This document shows positions 46,776 through 56,985 of a DNA stretch of 64,000 bases, one piece after another. Location: contig NC_041008.1 in NCBI RefSeq assembly GCF_004193775.1, positions 5,968,731 through 6,032,730 on the forward strand. Direction: 5' to 3'. Made by a program: the position numbers and the translations under genes. This DNA is from Glycine soja (lineage: Eukaryota > Streptophyta > Magnoliopsida > Fabales > Fabaceae). Under the pieces are notes generated by a model, which ran no database searches, was not told where the DNA came from, and saw only the letters and a list, made by a program, of their open reading frames with translations. Position 1 is the first letter of the stretch. Each line of letters begins with the position of its first letter.

Positions 46776-49117
46776 CAGGCACTTCTCAAATGGATTACAT
46801 TGGTATACAATATGAATCTATGCATATGAATAAAAAACAAAAAAGAAGTACCCAATGAATGCAACAGTTAAATCGTCCCAAACTCACCATAATTTTAAAA
46901 GCTTTGCAATGCAAAATGAATATGCTTTCATGGATTACATTGAATTCAATGCAACACTGTTTCACTTCTCAAATGGACTTGCCGATTTCCTTTGGATCAG
47001 AATCTATCAAATGGGATATTGGATGTGATCTTACAAATTATTTAGAGAAAGAGGGACAAAACATATAAAGCACAGATAAAACAGAAGCAAATAACGACAT
47101 GGGTTAAACGATGCCGTTTTAATGTCACTTAATTTTCTTTCATTTTAAACTGGGATCACGAAATTAATTCCATTCAATAATTCTTTGTATTAAACTATTT
47201 CGTATTTTAGTAAATGAATTCAATTTAACAAATAATATATTTTAAAATATAAATAAATATTGAATGTAAAATAATGTCTCGCTCACGATGTATATTTGCT
47301 ATTATTTCAAGAGAAATTTACAAATATACAAAATTGAACATGAATTTTTCAAAAAAATTAATTTTGTTTTAAATACAAGAAGATCTTATAGCAATCATAT
47401 AAGTTATTAAATTTTTAATTTTTTTAACATTGGTATACATAATTTTGTTGAGATAATATAAAAATATTTAATTTTAAATAATTTTTTAATAGTGTGAAAA
47501 TAAAAGAAACAAAAAATAAACTAATTTCCCATTATAGTTGAGTGAAATTCATTAAACACACCACTATAGATAAGATATTTAATATCAATTCTAAAAAATA
47601 TATTACACCGATTCCAAGAAACATAGTATAAGACAATGTAAAATATAAAACAAATTCTATGTTGGTTATTAAACTGACTTAAAAATTTTCATTTTTATAT
47701 TAATTTTTTTTATAATCCAATGCAAAAGGGGAGTAGAAACGCACTTTCTACATTAGTCAATATCATAACCAATGCTGGATAAAAAAAAAGCCATAAACAA
47801 TGAAGAAAATGGCATGTATGCAAAACATGATCATTTTCTATATTAGATATGAAAATAACAATGTAGACTGCGATTTTTCTAATCGGTTATTGCTAAAAGT
47901 GATGTTAATGTATTTTTTTTATTTATAAATATATTGTCTATTTTATGTTGATCCCAACATGTAAATTTATAATATTTAAAAATATAGCCTATTAATGTAG
48001 AATGTAACTTTTTAAGATTTATGCTTTTCATCTCTTGCGATCTACATTATGACAGATCAAAGTTCATGAACTTTTTTTCATTACTATTTTTAGTCTCAAA
48101 TGTCAAATAGAAGCATTAATTAATAATGTAGTAAAAATATTAGTAGTCTAATGATTTATCACACTATCAAAGTGTATGACAAGTCAATCACATATAATTT
48201 TTTTTTTTTGCAATCTGTATTTTAATTTTTTTTATTTATCCAAATAATTAATATAACATTTCAAACTTTCACTTAATTAGGAAATTAAATATTGATATTT
48301 CACCTTGTGAGTAGAAGGCTTAAATCCACATTGAGCCCCTCCAAGAGGGTATTAGGATTTAGGAGCCAAATGAATGGATTGAAATTTTTATCCAAAATAA
48401 TATGGTAATGTTTGGTGTATGATAAAAAAAGAGTAGACACTTTCTATTTAGACGCCATTTTCTGTGGTACACCTTCATTCATCTTTTTTATGTCTTAATT
48501 AGAAATATATTTAAAAGAAGAATAAATAATTATTTGTTTATGAATGTGTAAAATATTGATAATTTAATTTTTGAAAGATGAAAAATTTAATTTTAGTTCT
48601 TGAAAATAAAATAAAAATACAATAAATATATTTATCTGTTAACATCGGTCCGTTATTATTAATGAAGAAGTTTATGTGATACATTCTGGAACAAATTTAT
48701 TATTATTTTACACATACAAAGACAAAAATAACTATTTATCTAAAATATAATTTAATGTTAATCTTTTTTCTTTTTTTTAGTCGTTATAAGCATAATATTT
48801 TAATATACACTTGAAAAGAATAAGAAAACAAATATAAGTTAAAATAAACGTAATATTGATTAATAAGCATAATAAATATAATTATACTAATATTTTATTT
48901 ATTAATGAATATTATGTTTGTTCTATTTTTTATTATTATTATAAATATAATATTATAATAATCACTTAAAAAATATATTAACAAATATAATTTAAAACAA
49001 AAATAATAATAAAATAATATTAATTATTAATCATAATTTCTCTATCACAATAAAAAATTATCCAAAATAAATATATTATATGATGTTATCAATATAAACA
49101 TGGTAGGAAAATTGTTG
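46776..49117. other. AT-rich spacer
   Basis: No gene seen. A 69-codon plus frame at 46859-47068 is unrecognised. The remainder is simple AT-rich DNA with no repeats of note. Confidence 0.55.
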
Positions 49118-49465
49118 ACTTGAAGAGAAAGCTCTCTGGTCTCACAAAGATCCAGGAAATGGTTCAATTTGTATCTTCTACACTAACCTTAGTTAGCTCC
49201 CACATTGGCAAAGCATTGAGGATTTACGGTTCATTCTTTCCTAAAGAGTCTGAACCATCCATATTCACAAGAACATCTGCAGATTCATCAAAAAATAATT
49301 TGATTTCTTACATTGTTCACCTAATTGTTTCCTTCAAACTTAACGTATTTGTCTTTGTTTCAACTCTCTAATGTAGCCATGGAGCAGTAGTACGTAGTTT
49401 TTATTAGTTAAGCATTATAATCAATTTTGTGGGAAACAAAAGCAAGAGATCACAAGTATCAATGA
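49118..49465 (+). repeat. Duplicated unknown segment, copy 2
   Basis: The frame at 49120-49371 reads KRKLSGLTKIQEMVQF and continues with balanced amino-acid use, including FFPKESEPS. It could be an exon of a host gene captured here, but I do not recognise it. Its partner lies at 46240. Confidence 0.6.
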
Positions 49466-49731
49466 ATTGCTTTGTTAAAAATCAATTTCACGATATCCTT
49501 TTCACTGCCAGTTTCTTGAATTTTCTTTTGATTTCATTCTTAATTTTACTTTTCATGGGATAAGGCTTTTGATGTTATTTTTGCAATTTTTCTTTTCAAG
49601 TCTCTAGAAGCTTACAAATATAATTTTCATACATACTATAATAATGGCAACTAATGATCTCTCTTTAAATCAATCAAGTCTAAATAACCAAAACATTTAA
49701 ATTATAGACCTATTTTTGTGAATATATACAT

Positions 49732-49794
49732 TGCATCAGATTTGTCAAGAAATTCATCGGGATATCTGCGATGATATTGTTGTCGCCACGGAAA
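49732..49794 (-). pseudogene. Fragment of mitochondrial ribosomal protein mL46 (second piece)
   Basis: The minus strand encodes FPWRQQYHRRYPDEFLDKSD followed by Ala, open and without gaps. It matches the strongly conserved mL46 segment WRQQYRRRYPDEF that follows the N-terminal part. An AG acceptor-like site precedes it and there is no continuation downstream until the piece at 45755. mL46 belongs to the large subunit of the mitochondrial ribosome. Identification is from memory of the Arabidopsis protein. Confidence 0.6.
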
Positions 49795-49829
49795 CCTATA
49801 TAACCATCCAACACCATCCACAGATATCA

Positions 49830-51540
49830 GCAAGAAATACTGGAACAGATATAATATTAATTAATATACATAATAAATATAATTATAAAAAAATTATGTT
49901 TATTATTTAATATTATATTTTATATTTATAATTATGTTTGTTTTAATTTATATTATTTTTTTAAACATTTATTATAATATTATATTTACAATGATTAAAA
50001 AAGAAAAAAATAAATATTAAATTTTATTTTGGGTATAAAACACGGACAAATTCATTTATGAATGTACAACATAGACTTTTTATTAATAAAGGATAAAAGT
50101 TAACCAATGAATAAATTCATTGTATTATTTATATTTTTAAAAATTAAAATTAAATTTTTTAATTTTTGAAAATAAATTTATCAGTAATATACATATTCAA
50201 AAATAAAAATAACTATTTAATTATTTGGAAAATTATTAATTTTTTATACTTTGAATATTATTATTGAAACATTTAGTTGATTTAAATACTAAATATGACA
50301 ATTCTAATTATATTATCTCCTTCTAATTATATAAAATTATAAATAATAGATATAATTGTATAAAGAAAAGTAAAATTTACAACCTTACATCCACACGGGT
50401 GCCGTACTAGTTTACCCTTACAAGAAAACTGTTTCATGCTTATACTGGAAGTGGTAACGTGTATCATACTCTGTATTTTTTTTTTTTTTACTGCAATAGA
50501 TATTTACATCACCCCGATTAATAATGTGAAAATAAGGTAACAATAATTGAGGTAGGTGGCAACGTGTTTCATAAATTCGAAGAACCAAAGGATTGTTCGT
50601 TTATTTATGACTTATATCGGTCATTTTTAATTTGTTTAAAATGGTAAGAATTTTCACTCCTACAATGATGGGTGCATGTGGTTCGATTATAAGTATGAGA
50701 AATTTTTTTACATCAAATCGAATGAACATAAAATACCTATAAATTAAAATCTTAATACTTTGGAATGAAATATAATATTAAACTCACTTCGTGACCTATT
50801 TAATTGATGTTTTTTATGTTTAATTCTCTCAATTACATATAAGGTATAACAAAGTTCATTTGTGCATCCAATTTAAAATACATATATCATAATTTAAACC
50901 ACAATTTATAAGCTCCTTAACAATTTTTTTATAGAACTCATTTTCCAATATATAGAATAAGTACTTATGCATACTTCATTATGCAAGTAAATTTTCTTTT
51001 CTTCTACCTATTTTATAAGATTATTTTTGTAGATTTATTTTTTGTTGTCAATAAAAGATATTAATAATTAATTAAAATAATTTACTTTTAAATATATAAA
51101 TTAAATATGTTTCTCTAAAAATTAATTAAATTATTTTTAAATCTAATTTTTTTATTTAATCCCTATATATTTTATAAAAATGTTATTTGTAGTTCATCAG
51201 AATATATAGATAAATTTTATCGAAAAAATATTCAGAAAATTACTGATTAATGATGCAATGAAGATAAGATGACAATTGATATAGTAGGAAATAAACCTTC
51301 GTTTATAAAGAGCTCATTTAGATTAAAAAAAAATCATACAAATTTTAAGGAAAAAAAAGAAGAAAAAAACTTATCCATAAACAAAAATTATTATTTAACC
51401 TTTTAATTAATTACGGCATTTAAAAAATCATGTTTTAAAGAAAATAATATAAGATAACTTTTATAAATTTACTTATGCATAAATAAATAGTATCTTATGT
51501 AGTTCATTTGATTATTTTTCTTCAGTTGAAGTGAATGATA
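49830..51540. other. AT-rich intergenic DNA
   Basis: Nothing recognised on either strand apart from short A/T runs. Confidence 0.55.
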
Positions 51541-51693
51541 TTTACTTCAGTCACCCACTACCACCTTAGATTTACTTCAGTCACCCACTACCACCTTACA
51601 TTTACTTCAGTTACCCACCTCACCAACCTTAAATTTACTTCAGTCACCCACTACCACCTTACATTTACTTCAGTCACCCACTACCACCTTAGA
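51541..51693 (+). repeat. 30-bp minisatellite, five units
   Basis: Units start at 51541, 51571, 51601, 51634 and 51664, each beginning TTTACTTCAG. Four units are 30 bp and the third is 33 bp, so the plus frame FTSVTHYHL is preserved throughout (open frame 51535-51804). The homologous block near 6540-6565 holds only one diverged unit. Confidence 0.93.
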
Positions 51694-51734
51694 AGCCACA
51701 CTTTACATTCGAAACAGTATTGTTTATATTTTGT

Positions 51735-52450
51735 CATTTGTTTGGTCATGCTCTCAGTATTATCTTGCTTCGTTACTCCTTGTTGGTTTTCTACGGAATG
51801 GTAGTACGCCATCCATATCCATATCCATATCCTTGAATCATGTTTAGCTTGCTTCTTCCTTAATCTGCTCTTTTCTCACTTTCAGTTTATTGGCATGGGA
51901 TAGTCGCAAGTAATTAAAGACAAATCACAACTCAGTAGTCATCCAATTCCAAAAAGACAGGTTTAATTTCTTCCTTTCTTAATTAATTTATAGCTTATAT
52001 TGGCTCTTTTTTTTTTTCATTTATTTAAGATTTGAAGAAATTTCACTCATAAAGATGGATATATAAAGTGCACGGTCAAATCTTTCAACTCTGTTATAAA
52101 AAAATAATATATTATAATTTAAGCCACACTTTAATTTGTAGCTCTTTAACAAAACTTTGACAAAATGCATTTCATTCAAACGTCCAATAATAAGCTTTAC
52201 AAAGCAGCAGCTTCAAAACGAGCGAAGTATTCATAAAGGAGAATGCAGAGAGGCAAATATAAAGAAGAAAAGAAATGGGAAAAAAGAGTACTTGCTGAAG
52301 AACAGGAGCTTTCCTCATTCTTAGTTCGTCTCACAACAAAGGTAAGATCCTTAATATCCTTATCGGTTACTTGCGCCCCGTGTTTTAATTTATCCATTGC
52401 TGAAATGAATGCCTGTAAATAAATATATTTGCATGATACCAATATGTCTG
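51735..52450. repeat. Repeat block shared with 6580-7230
   Basis: Second copy of the 6.6-7.2 kb block; its 52080-52400 part recurs at 54030-54345. On the minus strand an exon-like stretch (about 52290-52420) reads AMDKLKHG then KDIKDLTFVVRRTKNEESS, open here but with a stop in the 7.2-kb copy. The origin of this peptide is unknown to me. Confidence 0.7.
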
Positions 52451-52479
52451 TTCCTAACTCTTTTTTTTTTTTAATTATC

Positions 52480-53520
52480 AATTTGATACCCAAAATATAT
52501 TAAAAGATCTTGGCTTGTGGGTGCTGTTTGGATGGGTTAAGGTGGTGATGATGGAGTTGGAGCAGTGACGTTGGGGGCCAGAGTGGTGGCGTAGCGGTGT
52601 AGTGGTTGTGCAGTGTTACTATTTGGGTGGGTTAGATATGGACTTGTGGATGTTGTTTGGGTGACTTAAGATTCTGATGATGGAGTTGGATGGTGTGGTA
52701 GGTGAAGGGTGGCATGGCATTGTGGTTGTGGTGGCCAAAGTGAAGAAGAAGAAACGATAATCGTTTTATTTTTAAAAATAATAATAAATATAATGGTGGT
52801 TAAAAATTATCATTGTTCATAATCGAAAGCCGCTGAAATGTGTTATCTTAACGACATCAACTCAATTGGACCAAAATAATCAAATTGATCAGTTTTAAAA
52901 TAATTTAGGATTAAATTAAACATGTTAAAAATTTGGAAATCAAATTAAATCTTTTAACATAATTTGGTAATAATTAAACTTTCTTTTTTTAAGGATATTC
53001 CTAGCTTTTGAATTAGTAGTGATGTATATTTTCATTATTTAACTATATGCTTTATTAACAAAAGCAATTGCCTCCCAAGTTACGTCTTGTTAGAATTCTT
53101 CATTTTGTCGGTGTTCTGGGGAACAAAAGCAAAATTCTTTGCTACGGACCAAAATATACATTCAAAGTTGGTATCTTTATTTATGTTTATTCAAATTTAA
53201 CATTCATTTATAATTTTAAACACATGGTTTCTTGATATGGTTTTAGTAAATGCACTTTGATCGAGTTATTGTGCCAAATCTGGTAGGAGGTGTCTCGTGA
53301 GCGTTGTGTTTGACCAACCAGTCAACACAACTGTTCCCTTCTCTAAGAGTATAGTTGGAAAAAAAAAATTATCCATTTTGAGCGACCTTGTGTTACAATT
53401 GTATTGTGATCATCAATAGGAATCATTTGGATAAATTATTTTTATTATTTAAATAAATTATTTTTTAGCGTCTTGGTTTTGTAATTGTATTATGATCATC
53501 AAAATATATTTAAAAATAAT
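52480..53520. repeat. Dispersed repeat block, copy 3, with internal deletions
   Basis: This corresponds to 1-1990, but the join at 52506 skips what is 18-313 in copy 1, with the bases AGAT present at both ends of the missing part. The join near 53056 skips about 860-1510. It retains an intact counterpart of the element 1 insertion site near 53305. Confidence 0.75.
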
Positions 53521-56000
53521 CTTGAATGAACGGATTATTGAATTGAATACACTTTGAGTCCAAAGAATAAGAAACTCTTCAAAACTCTAACAATGATGAT
53601 CAATCATTGATCTTGGATGCATGATACTTAAAGCATGTTAATCTCTCATGAAAAATATACATAACCTCTTGTTGACTCTTTACAAAAGTGAAAGATAACA
53701 TTTGTAAAAGAGTTACACAAGAAAAAAAATAAGAGTGAGTATTTATATATTTAACTAAAAAAAATAGATTTAACATATTATCAAAATTTGCAATAGATTA
53801 TTTCAATCAAAATAACCTTGTTCTACATTTTAAAAAACGAGGTTATTGATCACAAATTAATAACCAATTATCTCAATCGACAAAGAGCAATCTTAACTTA
53901 GAAACAATGTAATCAATAATGATAATTGATTATATTGATACACATAGTTTCCTTTTTTCTTAAAACACATTTTAATTGATTACATAATGTGATAATTGAT
54001 TATCCAATGGGACCTAACTAAATTTCACGATCAAATCTTTCAACTCTCATGACTAATGTTATAAAAAAATAATATATTATAATTTAAGCCACACTTTAAT
54101 TTGTAGCTCTTTAACAAAACTTTGACAAAATGCATTTCATTCAAACTACAAAGCAGCAGCTTCAAAACGAGGGAAGTATTCATAAAGGAGAATACAGAGA
54201 GGCAAATATAAAGAAGAAAAGAAATGGGAAAATAGAGTACTTGCTGAAGAACAGGAGCTTTCCTCATTCTTAGTTTGTCTCACAACAAAGGTAAGATCCT
54301 TAATATCCTTATCGGTTACTTGCGTCCCGTGTTTTAATTTATCAAATGGGACCTAACTAAATTTCAACAAATAAAAATTTTTGAATTTATTCTAACACAT
54401 TGTAATAAATTACATATACTTGTAATCAATTACCTTATGCAAAACATAACTTACATCAGAGACTTATGGATTAAGCAAATTAAGAAACATAAATGATTAT
54501 CCCTAAATTTGTAGAAGATAAGAAAACTAATCTAAAGCACACAAGCCTAGCTAACACAAACAATATAATGCCACACATATGGTAAATGTGTTTTGAGTGT
54601 AAAATATCAAAATCAAAACTAAATTTGAGATAAAAGAGGCTTCAATCTTTTTTTTTAATCATAACCCTTTAATTCATCATAAAAAAGACAGACACACACA
54701 AACAAACAAAATCGTCTAAATTAACATTTTATCATCAAAATTATATATAAACAACACTTATGTTAGCAATTTAATTTTTTTATTAAATGTGATTAGCTTG
54801 TAGCATTAAATTAAATTACATCGAACTACTATTACAAAGTTAAATAATCAATCTAATGATTAGAAAGCTTCAGGTGAACTTTATTATATATAGAGAGAGA
54901 GGAGAGATACTATTTAACGTTATATATTATTATTTCTCATGAAATATATATTAGAGTAACTAATGTAGAAAATGAACATAAGTAGTGATAGAAAATTTAA
55001 CATTACTACTTAAAATTAAAATGATCTAAATAAACATTTAATTATTATAATTGTATATTATATAGCGTTTTATTACTTAATATGAAAATTATCAAAATTA
55101 TTTTTTTGATTATCAAATTGTACACTACCTCCGTAAAAGAAATAAAGATAATATTAAATAAGATTATGGTAAGTAACATAATTTTGCATTAAATAAAATC
55201 GTTAAAAATATGTATAATCATTGATTATTATGAAGCTGAGGTTTCGATAATCCACAAACTTTTATTCAAGTATCTCTTACTATTTTTTTAATAAAAAAGT
55301 AACATTTACCATAAACTAGATTTTAAATCCATGCATTGCAAAAATTTCTTTAAAAAATATTTTTTTATATTTTACTTAATACTTTTTAAAATATATTTAT
55401 CAATAAATTAATATTTTTTAAAATATTTATATTAAATTTGAGGAAGAAGATTATCTATATTCTTAGTTAAGTTCATTTATAAATGTTTTAAATGTGTTTA
55501 TTGTAAAAAAGGTATATCTTTAGAATTTTTTAATAGTGTAATTTTATTAATTAAGTATGGTTGTTAATTATGTTAAAATATTTTTTTTTCAAAAAAAAAA
55601 TGTTTGTAATTTCGGAAAAAGAAAAACGAATTGGTTTTTTTATATAGAATCCTCGTATGGATAATACATACATTTTTTCTATTGTTACATTTGAAATGTT
55701 AGATTAGTGTTCCAGTCATATGGTATATTGCCTGAAACGTAGGTTTAGTGGTTCTAGAATCATTTGCAATTGTAACCCCTCCAAAACTTCCCATAATTCA
55801 GCCACAAAGGTTGTTCCTCTACCAATCCTCTTTGAAAAACCAGAAATCCAATTGCCATCAGTGTCTTGAATCAACCCCCGACAAAGGCTCTGAATTTTTT
55901 ATCAGTTTCACAGAACATTCAAGCATATCACACAGATATGGAGAGAAACGGGTGAATTACATATAACTTATCCAGCTGCTGCCATTCTACATTTTACCAA
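53520..56000. repeat. Dispersed repeat blocks matching 1990-6420
   Basis: In order: 53520-54010 and 54350-54700 match 2000-2900; 54030-54345 is an extra copy of 52080-52400 inserted between them; 54700-55560 matches one unit of the 1.1-kb tandem pair; 55560-55770 matches 5160-5400; 55795-55935 matches 6285-6420. No gene is supported. Confidence 0.75.
55780..55935 (-). pseudogene. RNase H-like relic of a non-LTR retrotransposon, second copy
   Basis: The minus-strand frame reads NWISGFSKRIGRGTTF, then AELWEVLEGL, matching the start of the RVT_3-type RNase H domain of plant LINEs more fully than the 6.3-kb copy. No other LINE domains are present. Confidence 0.5.
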
Positions 56001-56985
56001 ATTCACAAATCTAAGCTGCCAATGACATTAATTAATAACTTTTACTAAATGCAACCCGATCCGATGCGGAACTCTGAAAAGTGAAAGAGTGTTTATTTGT
56101 CTATCTATTTGGCTATTTGATGGCGGATCTCTGGGGTGGGGTGTGTGATGATTTTTATTTCTTGGATGTCCTTTTTGGTTTCTATAGATTTTATTACCTT
56201 CCCCCATGAGTTTCTATAGATGAAGAATTGCTTTTTTTTTTTTCTTTTCTTGATTTATTCATGTTCTACAAAATGAAATCACACAAAGGGGATGGAGACA
56301 TTTTGGGGGAAAATCATTGCTAATCAGTGGGAAAATGAAGTTTTCTGTAGGCTAAAAAATGGAGAGAATATATATAATTAGTGAAAATTTCTGCATCTCT
56401 TTAGTCTAATAATAAGATTCTTATTATTCCGTAATAGATTAATTATGATATCTGTCTATTTAAACACACGTCATCTTATTTAATAGTCTAATCGACTCAC
56501 TCACTTAATTTAATCACATAAAATATAAAATAAAGTTCATTAATAATAAATAAATAAATAATATAATTATCTTAAAATATTAGTGTACCTTAATTATTAC
56601 TGAAACCTATTTCAACAATAAAAAGATGGTTATACATGCAGAATTGGTACACAGGTAATGAGTTTAAAAATTCGTAGATGTGCACCAATAGGATGAAATG
56701 TGTTTCTGAGTGTGACGCTAAGCATTCTTCTTTCTTCTGAGAATAAAAGAAAAATTCTTTGCTAAAGACAAAAATATACAATATACATTCAAATTTGATA
56801 TCTTTTCTTTTTTTATGTTTTTTAACTCATGGTTGCTTGATTTGGTTTTAGTAAATGTACTTTGATTTTTGATTGATCAACTATATGATATTCTTTCCTC
56901 ATTAGCTTTTGAATGATCTGTTTCCACCCTTCATTTTGTTGAAGAGATGTAATTGTACCTAGTACAAGAAAATCAAGGTCAAAGC
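56001..56985 (+). promoter_or_regulatory. NLR-2 upstream region
   Basis: Positions 56750-56870 match the NLR flank motif also seen at 8735-8880 (TTCTTTGCTA, then TTTTAGTAAATG). GAAGAGATGTA (56941-56951) is shared with the position just before NLR-1. The rest is AT-rich with no TATA box that I can assign with confidence. Confidence 0.45.

Noticed and set aside
51541..51693. Possible CRISPR-like array
   Set aside because: The repeats are directly adjacent without unique spacers and the genome is a plant; it is a minisatellite.
56953..56985. Upstream extension of NLR-2 (33 bp, TTG start)
   Set aside because: The ATG at 56986 gives the usual N-terminus; the extension has no ATG and matches the 5' UTR region.
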